DNA of 64,000 nucleotides from Pedobacter hartonius (GTDB lineage: Bacteria > Bacteroidota > Bacteroidia > Sphingobacteriales > Sphingobacteriaceae): assembly GCF_900107535.1 (NCBI RefSeq), contig NZ_FNRA01000008.1, positions 62,001 to 126,000 on the forward strand, given 5' to 3'. This document shows positions 24,730 to 33,800 of this stretch, one piece after another (position 1 is the first letter of the stretch; each line of letters opens with the position of its first letter). A program made the translations under genes and the position numbers. The notes beneath the pieces were generated by a model. That model did not search any database. It was not told the DNA's origin and saw nothing but the letters and a program-made list of their open reading frames with translations.

Positions 24730-25899
24730 TTACTCATCATTCCATTTACAGACCAAGAGATTTAGGATAAACAAAGGTGTTAATAAAATTACTACACTAT
24801 TTAAAAAAAGAAGATTCGCTATCATAAAGTACTTCGACCTATAGGAACATTTTACTACAAAAGTCAAAATCAGAATTGTAGATATCAATCCGGTTTCAAC
24901 TATCAGTTTGACGATTTGATTAGATTCTCCTTTACCAACGTTCTTTTCAATATAGCCGGGAGAAAATCCAAATAGCAGATCCGGAACGGATGAATTGGCG
25001 ATTATAAGAAAAGAAGTACCGGCCCGATCTTCTCTGTCATCAGCGGAAGAGGTACCTAGACTATCCACAAGATTCTGTTTTGGAACAAAAGCGAAAAAAA
25101 TTGCTAAAGTAATAACAAACCCAATAGAAAAAAGAATATTAGAAAGTCGTGGGCTGATCTTCATCAACTCCATAATTTTATATACAAGCTTAATAAAAAG
25201 GACAATTGGAATAACGACCCAGGCCATTGTTGAACAAGTGGCTAATGCACCAAGTAGAACTATAACCCGGGCAAGGAGCAAATGTTTCCTTTTTTTAAGG
25301 AATCCATCAATCATAAAAAAATTTACGGATAAAAACCATGCTAAATAACTTGGTTCAAGAAGATATCCACAAACGCGACCTAAGGTTCCAAATTCAAATT
25401 TCCTAATACTGATATAACCCAATATGACATTGTGAAAATTAGTATAAAATCCATCCTCTCCAATCGTCTCTAACGTGTATGGCAATAAATCGAGATTATA
25501 GGCTATAAAGGATAGAATGGATAAAATTGAAAATGCTATCACGATAAGAATATACATATTTCCCATTAAGACCTTACCTCCATTAATCCTATAAATTCCA
25601 ACCCATAAACCAGACGCAAGCATTACATACATAATAAAATAGCTAGCCTCACCAATTATGATATTGCCCCGAAATGCCCAGTAAATTATCTCAAAAATAA
25701 AAAAGCAGATATACGGCCCAAATCTAAATACGAATTTCTTCCGCCTGATGGTAATAGTTAAGAAGAAGACTGTCAGAATAAAAAGCAATGGAAATCTGAC
25801 ATAAACAGGGACATAAACAGAAGCTACAAATGGAGGGAAAATGCAAATGAGAATTCCAAAAAGGAAGGTTAAAATCAATGCCAAATAATCGAATTTCAT
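24730..25899 (-). CDS. Candidate O-antigen/capsule polymerase (Wzy-like)
   Basis: This is a 389-residue integral membrane protein with about ten hydrophobic segments and a large loop in the C-terminal half (residues about 270-330, containing DREDRAGT and FGFSPGYIEKN). That layout is typical of Wzy polymerases, which join flipped repeat units in the periplasm. Wzy proteins share little sequence, so the call relies on topology, size and position among glycosyltransferases and next to a flippase. It is the only candidate polymerase in the window. The loop pattern SxxGRVCGYLLEPSYLAWF is also seen in O-antigen ligase/polymerase-like proteins, so a WaaL-like role is the main alternative. Confidence 0.75.
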   Translation of the reverse strand: MKFDYLALILTFLFGILICIFPPFVASVYVPVYVRFPLLFILTVFFLTITIRRKKFVFRFGPYICFFIFEIIYWAFRGNIIIGEASYFIMYVMLASGLWVGIYRINGGKVLMGNMYILIVIAFSILSILSFIAYNLDLLPYTLETIGEDGFYTNFHNVILGYISIRKFEFGTLGRVCGYLLEPSYLAWFLSVNFFMIDGFLKKRKHLLLARVIVLLGALATCSTMAWVVIPIVLFIKLVYKIMELMKISPRLSNILFSIGFVITLAIFFAFVPKQNLVDSLGTSSADDREDRAGTSFLIIANSSVPDLLFGFSPGYIEKNVGKGESNQIVKLIVETGLISTILILTFVVKCSYRSKYFMIANLLFLNSVVILLTPLFILNLLVCKWNDE

Positions 25900-26017
25900 T
25901 TTTATACAATTGAATTACTTAAACGGAAAATGCGTTATCAGCATTTTTATGTGTGGACGAATTATCTTAAAAGATAAATTGCATTGATAATAATTATCTG
26001 GTTTCAGGCTTCAGATA

Positions 26018-26965
26018 TTATTGATTAATTCCCTTTTGGCTATATTCCCATTCAAGTGTTTTAGTCAAGCCATCTTCAATTGACGTCATATCGAAAGTTA
26101 TCTGTTTATTCAATTTCGAGATATCAAGACTAAACTTCATTACGTCAGCGGGTCTTGAACTTTCATAAGAGACCTTAAAATCAGGTATAAGGGATTTAAT
26201 ACTGCCGAGAATAGAATTAAGAGTTATCGTATTACCAGAGCCAATATTAAAAATTTCATTCTTAACATCAGATTTCATAAGCAGCCATATAATTTGAATA
26301 ATATCCTCAACAAAGATATAATCCTTAGACTGTTCACCAGTACCCCAAACAACCAATGGCTGTTTATTTATCGCTTTACGAATAGCTATATTTACAACGC
26401 CCTGTTTTTCTGACACATGAAAAGGGCCGTAGGGATTGGAGATCCTGAGTATCAAATAATTTAATCCATTTTGTCTGTGATACAGTTTTATATATTGCTC
26501 AATGGTATATTTTACTACCCCATAGGAGCTAATTGGTTCACAAGGGTGTTGTTCATCTAAACTATCTTGTTTAAATTCCCCATACACAGCTCCTCCTGAA
26601 GACAAATAAAGAATGAAATTACAGGCATGTTGCTTCATGATTTCAAGTAAATTCACAGTAGCGATCAGGTTGTCCTTAATATCTCCTATTATATTTTGAT
26701 TTGAAGAAACAGGAACAGTTGTACTGGCAAAATGGAAAACATGGGTAAATTGTTCTCTGCTAAACAATTTATCCAGAAAAATAATGTCCATATAATCTCC
26801 GTTTTCATACCGGATATTGTTTTGAGTATATTGGTCATTCTTTTTGGTTCTGGAGACAATAACAAGGTCTATAGGTTCCTCTACCAGTTCCTCAAATACA
26901 TACTTCACAAGATTTGTCCCAATAAAACCGCCACCGCCGATTAGTAATATTTTTTTCTTAATCAT
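26018..26965 (-). CDS. NAD-dependent epimerase/dehydratase, GalE-like
   Basis: The 315-residue extended SDR has IGGGGFIGTNL for NAD binding, YLSSGGAVYG for the active-site serine strand, and YGVVK for the Tyr/Lys pair. It resembles UDP-glucose 4-epimerases and related nucleotide-sugar epimerases. It starts one base after the stop of the GT4 gene, with TA between them, and lies upstream of the Wzy candidate. It probably makes one of the repeat-unit sugars. The exact substrate (UDP-Glc, UDP-GlcNAc or a keto sugar) cannot be told from the motifs. Confidence 0.82.
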   Translation of the reverse strand: MIKKKILLIGGGGFIGTNLVKYVFEELVEEPIDLVIVSRTKKNDQYTQNNIRYENGDYMDIIFLDKLFSREQFTHVFHFASTTVPVSSNQNIIGDIKDNLIATVNLLEIMKQHACNFILYLSSGGAVYGEFKQDSLDEQHPCEPISSYGVVKYTIEQYIKLYHRQNGLNYLILRISNPYGPFHVSEKQGVVNIAIRKAINKQPLVVWGTGEQSKDYIFVEDIIQIIWLLMKSDVKNEIFNIGSGNTITLNSILGSIKSLIPDFKVSYESSRPADVMKFSLDISKLNKQITFDMTSIEDGLTKTLEWEYSQKGINQ

Positions 26966-26966
26966 A

Positions 26967-28220
26967 TTATTTTTCTAAAAGTCCAGAATAAATGGCCTCC
27001 AAGTTTTCCCCATATTTTCCCGGAGTATATGCATCGAAGGATTTCTCCGCCGATAATCCTATTTTAGTTCTTAAAGCTTTGTCATTATATAATCGATATA
27101 TATCTTCATATAGATCATTTTCGAAGGTCTCTTCATTCAGATCAATTAACAATCCGTTCTCTTCTGTTTGAATTACCTGTGATATACCGGCAAAATTACT
27201 CGAGATAATTGGTTTTCCAAGTTGGAGAGCTGTCAACAAAACTAAAGGCATGTCCTCGTTACTAATTGAAGGTAAAATAAATAAATCGCTGGCAGCTATA
27301 TAATCCTGACTATTTTGCCTGTAGCCGAGGAAAAAGATGTGATTAGTTAATTCAAGCAGATGAACAAGCTCTTTTAACTCCTTTTCATCTTCGCCGTTTC
27401 CTATTAGTATCAAAGTTATATACTCTTTCAAATGGGTATGCTTCGTAAATAACAGATGAATAGCATTAATCAATTTTGCCTGTCCTTTACGTTTAGTCAG
27501 AAAGGCAACCTGAGTGATAATAAAAGCATCTTTAGACAGATTAAGTTCTTCACATATCTGTGCTTTACTAAACCCTATGGAAGCTGGTATCACACAATTA
27601 TTTATAACTTTTATTTTTCCTACATCGAACTTCCTTAACTCTACTAGCTTTTGTTTAGCCAAATTTGAAGCGGTGATAAATAAGCACACATTTCTTTCAA
27701 TAAATCCATCAATAATGGAATCAAACCTCTTCGGAAGAGAGGCCTGATTATTTACCTGATATATCAATTTCGCATTACCAAATAAATAATTTGCGAGAAC
27801 AAGGACATTACAACTCCGCGCCGCAGGGTATCCTCCATTGTTAATATGTACAATAGCAGGAGATTCTTTTTTCAGCATAAAACTAAAAATTATAAGGTTC
27901 CATATTGTATAAAGTTTTAACTTTTCCAGCAAGAAAAAGGGAACTTTAAGTGCTGCTTTGAATAAAGGGGAAATATTTAGACAATTTATCTGATAGAATA
28001 ATGTTTCATTCGACAACAGCGGTAAAGATAAAAGACGATCACTGTCTATGTCCCTATAGTCTGAAATCATACCTTTTTTATATACTTTTGATCCCCTGAA
28101 TGCTAGTTTCATATCGAATGAATTATTAAGGATTTCATTTTTCATTGAGAAAGACATAAGCCTTTCACTTCCGCCGTAGATATAGCAATCAGTAAATATA
28201 AGTATCTTTTGTTTCCTCAT
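26967..28220 (-). CDS. Family 4-like glycosyltransferase with altered EX7E
   Basis: The 417-residue GT-B protein has an N-terminal acceptor domain (FTDCYIYGGSERLM) and a C-terminal donor domain with QVAFLTKRKGQAKLI and PSISNEDMPLVLLTALQLG. The usual EX7E motif reads E-D-M-P-L-V-L-L-T, so the second Glu is replaced by Thr. The enzyme may still be active, as this position is not absolutely conserved in GT-B families. The start overlaps the Wzx2 stop (ATGA). It is expected to add one sugar of the repeat unit; donor unknown. Confidence 0.87.
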   Translation of the reverse strand: MRKQKILIFTDCYIYGGSERLMSFSMKNEILNNSFDMKLAFRGSKVYKKGMISDYRDIDSDRLLSLPLLSNETLFYQINCLNISPLFKAALKVPFFLLEKLKLYTIWNLIIFSFMLKKESPAIVHINNGGYPAARSCNVLVLANYLFGNAKLIYQVNNQASLPKRFDSIIDGFIERNVCLFITASNLAKQKLVELRKFDVGKIKVINNCVIPASIGFSKAQICEELNLSKDAFIITQVAFLTKRKGQAKLINAIHLLFTKHTHLKEYITLILIGNGEDEKELKELVHLLELTNHIFFLGYRQNSQDYIAASDLFILPSISNEDMPLVLLTALQLGKPIISSNFAGISQVIQTEENGLLIDLNEETFENDLYEDIYRLYNDKALRTKIGLSAEKSFDAYTPGKYGENLEAIYSGLLEK

Positions 28221-29752
28221 TGTTTTAATAACCTTGACTTAAATAAACTTTTATACATTTCTTTAGACACTCTCTGAAAATCTTTAGAGAACGACCAATA
28301 AAACATCAAACTAACTATTCCGTACCCTAACGTAATACCTACAAATCTAAGCAAATCAACCTTACCCTTAGTCTCCGGCAAGTATTTGTTGAACATCAGA
28401 TTGACAAGGTATAATAACACGACTGTTAATATTGCAGGCACAATATTTCTGTTAAAAAATAGCCGCCAATTTACCCTAAACATCTTTTTACTGTAATAAA
28501 AATATAAAACTGCTGATATAGAGAATGCTATAAATTTAAAAAAGCCAAAAGACCATAAACCAAAGTACTTAAAGGTCAGTAAAATACCCAACCAATATAT
28601 TATCGGCAATAACGCACTACTAATATATAAGCTCTTGATATTCTCCAGTGCTACCATTGCGATACCAGTTGGATTAGATAAAAAAGTATAATAATAACTC
28701 GCAAACATGATTGCTATGATAGGTACGGCATTAGAATATTCCGCTCCAACCCAACTAAAAATAAAGCTTTTCATCGTTAAAATGAGTATAGTAGTAGGTA
28801 TTACTGATAACGGCAGCCCGATAATCAATATTTTTTCATAAGCCAGGCCAAGTTTATTGATCTCCTTTTTACCAATGAAGTGATTAAATTTAGCCGTAAA
28901 AGGATTGTATAAAATCCCATATAAGGATCTTGAAAGTGTCATAACAGACATACAGATATTGAAAATGGCAACCTCCTTTAACCCTACGAATTTACCGATG
29001 ATTAATGCATCCAGTTCATAATATATTATCCAAGAAATAGTAACAAACAAGCTATTGAATGCGAGCCCTTTTGTCTTTTTATAAATCACAATGTTAAATT
29101 TAACAGCTTTTAAAAGAGCTAAAAAATCATATTTAAACTCGGTTCTTGCAATAAAACAGCCTATAACAATTGAAAACAAAGTGATAAGTTGTGTAAAAAG
29201 ATAAAATTCAACAATATTATATTCCCCGTTCTTAAAAAAATAAAAAACAGACAGGATTTTAAATAAATTCAGTAATGAAAACACCCGCTGATAAAGATAA
29301 TCATACAATCTAATGTTAAAAATAATCTGAAGTGCTCTTTGCGCTATCAGAACAGGTAAGGAAAGTACAAACACCAAAAATAAGTCTTTTGCTAATTTTA
29401 AATCTTCCGGTTTTGTTAATCCCTTGAGTACATACCCCGGATTATAAGAAAAAAAAAGTATCAGCATTCCAAAAAGACAAAATACCAAACAAAGGATAAA
29501 AAAAACGAACCCTAAAATATTTATTTCATCGTTACGGTCCTTTCTGGCATATGCCTCACTGGCAAATTTCATTCCTGCGCTAAGAAATCCAAAATCAGCA
29601 TATGAAAGAAATAAATTCAACGAGACCACAAAAGTATATATCCCAAAATAATTCTGATTTGATGCCAGATAAGGTGTTACCATAAACATGGTAGCGAACC
29701 CGCTTATCAGCGAAATAACTTGCCAAAAATATATTTTAATCAGTTTTTGCAT
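28217..29752 (-). CDS. Wzx-type polysaccharide flippase (second copy)
   Basis: This is a 511-residue polytopic protein with about 12-14 hydrophobic segments and the polysaccharide-biosynthesis pattern KIYFWQVISLISGFATMF at the N-terminus. It is placed in the MOP/Wzx flippase group. It lies between the nonulosonate-type transferase and GT4 genes and 3.9 kb from the Wzy candidate, so it is the probable flippase for the Leg-containing repeat unit. It is clearly different from Wzx1 at 7899-9341, with no shared motif beyond family topology. It overlaps the downstream GT4 gene by four bases. Confidence 0.88.
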   Translation of the reverse strand: MQKLIKIYFWQVISLISGFATMFMVTPYLASNQNYFGIYTFVVSLNLFLSYADFGFLSAGMKFASEAYARKDRNDEINILGFVFFILCLVFCLFGMLILFFSYNPGYVLKGLTKPEDLKLAKDLFLVFVLSLPVLIAQRALQIIFNIRLYDYLYQRVFSLLNLFKILSVFYFFKNGEYNIVEFYLFTQLITLFSIVIGCFIARTEFKYDFLALLKAVKFNIVIYKKTKGLAFNSLFVTISWIIYYELDALIIGKFVGLKEVAIFNICMSVMTLSRSLYGILYNPFTAKFNHFIGKKEINKLGLAYEKILIIGLPLSVIPTTILILTMKSFIFSWVGAEYSNAVPIIAIMFASYYYTFLSNPTGIAMVALENIKSLYISSALLPIIYWLGILLTFKYFGLWSFGFFKFIAFSISAVLYFYYSKKMFRVNWRLFFNRNIVPAILTVVLLYLVNLMFNKYLPETKGKVDLLRFVGITLGYGIVSLMFYWSFSKDFQRVSKEMYKSLFKSRLLKQ

Positions 29753-29814
29753 AGAGTATTGGTTGTTATCTAGATTCTTTTAATATGTTCAGGATGTGAA
29801 CGGGGAAGAATAAC

Positions 29815-31002
29815 TTATTTACTGATTAAATATTCCAGGAATATTTCTTGAGTCTGCCTCTTTTCGCTGTCCGGATTAGTAAGATATGAGTACAGATACG
29901 ATTCATATTTTTGCCTGTTTATTTCGATTTTTTTAAGATCTATATTTGGTGAGGTTGTAATATCTACCCATTCCAATTCAAGGGCCTCACTAAATCCTAA
30001 TAATGAATTGTGAAGATATCCCCCATTAATACTCCTGATTTCTTTTGAAGACAATAATAACACCTTTTTATTAAAACAAACTGCAAACGAAATAGATGTG
30101 CTTGAATGGGCAAGGACCAATCTGCTATTACTTACGACTTCAGCAGTTTGGTTAATACTAATCAAACGTCCTTCAAAAGGGTTGACGTCGTAAACCGATT
30201 TTGGATGCGCAGCAATAATTACTTTAGTATTAAGTGACCTTTCAACGTAATCAAAAAAGAGATTAAGTTCCTTATAGTATGTCTCAGCGTTTACTTTTTT
30301 CATTGACAATAAATCAAAGTCTGGATGATATGGTAAATATTCGTCTAAAAAAACAACATATTTGTCTGCAGGCATAGTATTCTTCCTATTCAATTGAATT
30401 TGAATATATTGATCATAATCAAAATAATTTATTCCGATTATTTTATCTGCACTTTTTACATCCATTTGATAGCCCGTACCAATAGCGCGCAGACCATAAA
30501 TTCCAGCTTGAAAAATCACCTCGATTTTTTTGGTCAAACCAATTTTTTTAAATATCAGCGTTATAATAGTCTGACAGATTCTAATACATTTTATCGGATT
30601 TATAAGTTTCGAAATCAAAATCAGATTTCGATTTATATTTGTTTGTAATAATTGAAAAGAGGGCATTGCACCCCTGGCCATAAATGCGACTGGAAATTTA
30701 TATTTTTTTAAAATCCGATAAATGAATAAGAATTGGTAACAATAGCTAAAAGTTGAAAAGATTAAGCAATCAGATTCCGCCGAGTAACGTTTTAAAATAT
30801 TATTAAAAGCTTTCTTACCTGATACTTTGATAGTGCCTGCGTAATTCAATTCATGTTTATGTAAATCCCCAATACTAAACATATCACTGAAATCTATAAA
30901 TTCAACTTTGATACCTGCAAGAATAAGTTGATCTATGTAAAAATTATCATATATCTTTCTTGTTAAAGGTATTGGACTTAATATTAGTACTCTATTTATC
31001 AT
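29815..31002 (-). CDS. Unrecognised GT-B-like protein with sialyltransferase-type motifs
   Basis: The protein is 395 residues, using the ATG at 31002, which overlaps the SDR stop as TAATG; a GTG five codons upstream is less likely. I do not recognise a named family. Three short motifs occur in the order seen in bacterial sialyltransferases: an acidic FLDEYLPYHPD (218-228), HPK (266-268) in VIIAAHPKS, and HSSTS (299-303). It follows the Leg biosynthesis genes directly and precedes Wzx2, the expected place for the transferase that uses CMP-legionaminate. The inference is moderate: capsule KpsS/KpsC-like or CDP-glycerol transferases also have HP and SS motifs. Confidence 0.6.
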   Translation of the reverse strand: MINRVLILSPIPLTRKIYDNFYIDQLILAGIKVEFIDFSDMFSIGDLHKHELNYAGTIKVSGKKAFNNILKRYSAESDCLIFSTFSYCYQFLFIYRILKKYKFPVAFMARGAMPSFQLLQTNINRNLILISKLINPIKCIRICQTIITLIFKKIGLTKKIEVIFQAGIYGLRAIGTGYQMDVKSADKIIGINYFDYDQYIQIQLNRKNTMPADKYVVFLDEYLPYHPDFDLLSMKKVNAETYYKELNLFFDYVERSLNTKVIIAAHPKSVYDVNPFEGRLISINQTAEVVSNSRLVLAHSSTSISFAVCFNKKVLLLSSKEIRSINGGYLHNSLLGFSEALELEWVDITTSPNIDLKKIEINRQKYESYLYSYLTNPDSEKRQTQEIFLEYLISK

Positions 31003-31739
31003 TAAATAGCAAGCCACCCCCCATCGACTATCAAATTGTGACCAGTCACATATGACGATTCTTCTGCAAGTAAATAATACACCGCTGAAACTATGTCCTT
31101 AGGTAATCCCATTCTTTTCATAGGCACCTTTTTATTATAATTGTCAACAAAGTTTTTAGGCTGATTGTCAAAGATCCCTCCCGGAGAAACAGTATTTACT
31201 CTCACTTGGTAAGGCCCGTAATAGGCTGCAAGATATCTCGTTAGGTTATTTATTCCTCCTTTTATCGCTGAATATGCAGCGGGCATAGTCATTTCTGTAC
31301 CTTCATAAACTGTAAAATCAGGACCGACAGAACCATATATGGATGACATATTTATAAACGAACCAAAGCCCTGCTTTTTCATTTGACTCAGAGCGACCTG
31401 ACAACATAAAAAGTAACCATTCAGATGCATATCAACATTCTTCCTCCAGGATTCAAAAGGAACATCTTCAAGTTTATTTCCCCAATCTAAAGTCCGGGGA
31501 TAAGCATTATTAACCCAGCCATCAATCCTTTCATATTTATCGACAATTCCAGATACCGCCTCCTTAACTGAAATTTCATCCGTAATGTCTATGATAAAAT
31601 CATCCGGGCCCTGTGACTGAAAATATATATCGGCAGCTATAACGGTGGCTCCGTTCGCACGAAATGTAGAAACCATTTGTTTCCCCAACAAACCATTGCC
31701 TCCAGTCACTACAATGACTTTTCCTTCAATTGAAAACAT
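31002..31739 (-). CDS. SDR oxidoreductase, PtmA-like
   Basis: The 245-residue classical SDR has TGGNGLLGKQ for cofactor binding, VNNAYPRT, INMSSIYG and the catalytic YSAIK. Loss of one Gly in the usual TGxxxGxG pattern is common in PtmA-type proteins. In Campylobacter the flagellin-glycan SDR PtmA helps make GlcN-6-P for the GDP-linked legionaminate route. Here the gene is chained by TAATG overlaps between the aminotransferase gene and the transferase candidate, within the Leg cluster. The family call is firm, but the PtmA role is inference from context. Confidence 0.83.
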   Translation of the reverse strand: MFSIEGKVIVVTGGNGLLGKQMVSTFRANGATVIAADIYFQSQGPDDFIIDITDEISVKEAVSGIVDKYERIDGWVNNAYPRTLDWGNKLEDVPFESWRKNVDMHLNGYFLCCQVALSQMKKQGFGSFINMSSIYGSVGPDFTVYEGTEMTMPAAYSAIKGGINNLTRYLAAYYGPYQVRVNTVSPGGIFDNQPKNFVDNYNKKVPMKRMGLPKDIVSAVYYLLAEESSYVTGHNLIVDGGWLAI

Positions 31740-33037
31740 TAATTATACTTTCTAAAAACTGGTTTGATTACAGGTGAATTCAGATAGGATTCATAACCAT
31801 CGTTTAATGCCTGCTGACAAATTTTTAATGCGTGGCGGGCCGCATCTAAAGTGAGGTCGAGTTCTGCGTTCTGGTGTGAATATGAGACCGCGATATAAGG
31901 CATCAATACATCCTTAGACAACATTTCCTGAGCAAACAATGTACGCATTGCCAGAGATACGTTTCCCGTTTTATCTTTTACAACATAATTTGGCGAACAC
32001 GGGTAACCTTCTACATAAAACTGTTCTTCTATCCCTAAATCTCCGGCAATACCATTTAGACCATCCATTAAGTTTTGTCCATATTCCCAGAAGTGTTCAA
32101 CAATACTATCTCTTTTTAAGATTTCCATGGTTTTTATGAATGCACCAAGTGCACTCATTTCAGCACCATGGGTGGTAGAAGTTAAAAATACTCGCTCAGC
32201 TCCTTCTTCTAGAATTCCGCCGACTTCCATAATTTCTCTTTTACCTGCTAAAGCAGCCACAGCGAATCCATTTGCCATAGCTTTACCAAATGTACACAAG
32301 TCCGGTTCGATATTAAAATAGGTCTGTGCACCTTGTAAATGCCAGCGGAAACCAGTTATCATTTCATCAAGGATAAATACAGCACCATTTTTTTTACACA
32401 ATGCTTTGACCTGATATAAAAAATCGGGCTGGGGTTTTATATTTGTTGCGGCTTCAAGCATAACAGCCGCAATTTCTCCCGGATGAGCATCAAAAAGATG
32501 GATTAGTGAATCAATATTGTTATAGTTGAACTTTAATGTCAGCGTGGTCATTTCCGCCGGTATTCCCCTCTGCATTACGGTCGATCCAATAAACCAGTCA
32601 TCATATGAAAAAAAGGGCTGTTCGGAAGGAACTGCAACAAACTTCTTACCTGTATATGCACGTGCTAACTTCACAGCTGCAGATGTAACAGCAGATCCAT
32701 GTTTAGCAAATTTAACCATATCAACAGACGGAATTAGTTCGGTTAATAATTCGGCGGCCCTCAACTCTGTAAGCGAGGCCCGCGTTAAATTATTACCTTT
32801 AATTATTTCAGTGTAGCAAGCATCAGCGATTTCCTTATTGCCATATCCAATATTAACTGAGCGTAACCCCATTCCGTAATCTAAGTATTTTTTACCATCA
32901 GGACTAAATACATAAGCACCTTCGCCTCTTTCTAAAATTGATGGGGCATTGGCAGGGAATTGGTCGTCACCTCTTGAATAAGTATGAGCACCGCCAGGTA
33001 TTAAATTATGCAATTTCTGCGAATATGAATCTTTCAT
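31739..33037 (-). CDS. Class III aminotransferase (glutamate-1-semialdehyde aminomutase-like)
   Basis: This is a 432-residue PLP enzyme of the GSAM/class III fold. It has LDEMITGFR (224 is the PLP-pyridine Asp) and Lys252 in TFGKAMANG, which should hold PLP. The start at 33037 (MKDSYSQKLHNLIPGGAHTYSR) fits the family; an earlier in-frame ATG at 33109 would run into the upstream gene. The N-terminal pocket motif is KHGSAVTSAA rather than the usual NSGTEATMSA. It is not the housekeeping haem-pathway enzyme by context: it lies between an SpsF-like cytidylyltransferase and an SDR in the Leg locus. It probably transaminates a sugar or keto-acid intermediate; substrate unknown. Confidence 0.85.
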   Translation of the reverse strand: MKDSYSQKLHNLIPGGAHTYSRGDDQFPANAPSILERGEGAYVFSPDGKKYLDYGMGLRSVNIGYGNKEIADACYTEIIKGNNLTRASLTELRAAELLTELIPSVDMVKFAKHGSAVTSAAVKLARAYTGKKFVAVPSEQPFFSYDDWFIGSTVMQRGIPAEMTTLTLKFNYNNIDSLIHLFDAHPGEIAAVMLEAATNIKPQPDFLYQVKALCKKNGAVFILDEMITGFRWHLQGAQTYFNIEPDLCTFGKAMANGFAVAALAGKREIMEVGGILEEGAERVFLTSTTHGAEMSALGAFIKTMEILKRDSIVEHFWEYGQNLMDGLNGIAGDLGIEEQFYVEGYPCSPNYVVKDKTGNVSLAMRTLFAQEMLSKDVLMPYIAVSYSHQNAELDLTLDAARHALKICQQALNDGYESYLNSPVIKPVFRKYN

Positions 33038-33047
33038 GAAATATAAC

Positions 33048-33800
33048 TTAGTCTTCTTCTTGCTTTTGTTTATTAAAATTTGCCCAATATGTATCGTTAA
33101 GACTTTCATTTAAACGGGCCCAATTCTTTTCAAGGATTAAATCTATGAGTATTTTATCGGAAATGTATAATATATCATTCTTTAAATGATTTATAACTTT
33201 TGCAAAAAACTCAGCATCCTCTTCATAATCCAGGGTCATCCTTAAATGTGTTCCCTGCTTATACCCACTTATATCAATGATATCAATTTTATCTTTATCA
33301 AAGATTCTACCCCAACCTGTCTCAAGCTTTTCATGACGCTCGTTTTCCAACGATTCAGTCAAAAAGTCAACAGTATATCCAGAAACATTCATCCCTAAAG
33401 GCAATCCTGTGGTATATACCATATCAGAACCCAGCTTTAATTTATTGAGCAAAATTCTTGCGGCCTGTGTTGAACAGAGAATATCATCACCATCTATGGA
33501 GATGATATATTTTATGTTATTCTTTTCAGCACATTGTAAATGACGTAAAGGGATGTTCTCGTCCGATCCATAAAATACTTTTACACTATCGCTTTTAAAA
33601 ATGTCTTCAAATTTTTTATTCTCCTTTTTTACTGAAGTCGTAATAAAAATTTTAATCTCCTCATTTTCAATTTCCCTCTGAAATTCAGCAATATACCTTT
33701 CAACCAACCACTCGATAAAGGTTTTACCATTCACTTCAATCAAATGCTTTTGTGACAATCTGGTTGAGCCAAGTCTCGCTGTAAAAAATATCCCGACCAT
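33048..33800 (-). CDS. SpsF-like cytidylyltransferase family protein
   Basis: The 250-residue protein has the nucleotidyltransferase start FFTARLGSTRLSQKHL, DGDD in the metal-site region (ISIDGDDILC), and the general KDO/NeuA-like fold pattern of SpsF. SpsF-family proteins occur next to NeuB homologues in spore-coat and nonulosonate loci. The dedicated LegF at 46086 already provides CMP-sugar synthesis, so this protein likely activates another small molecule in the cluster. Its start overlaps the Gfo/Idh stop (TAATG), and it lies 10 bases before the aminotransferase. Confidence 0.78.
   Translation of the reverse strand: MVGIFFTARLGSTRLSQKHLIEVNGKTFIEWLVERYIAEFQREIENEEIKIFITTSVKKENKKFEDIFKSDSVKVFYGSDENIPLRHLQCAEKNNIKYIISIDGDDILCSTQAARILLNKLKLGSDMVYTTGLPLGMNVSGYTVDFLTESLENERHEKLETGWGRIFDKDKIDIIDISGYKQGTHLRMTLDYEEDAEFFAKVINHLKNDILYISDKILIDLILEKNWARLNESLNDTYWANFNKQKQEED

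Noticed and set aside
24995..25348. 117-codon plus-strand open frame
   Set aside because: It is antisense to the Wzy candidate, whose membrane-segment pattern continues through it.
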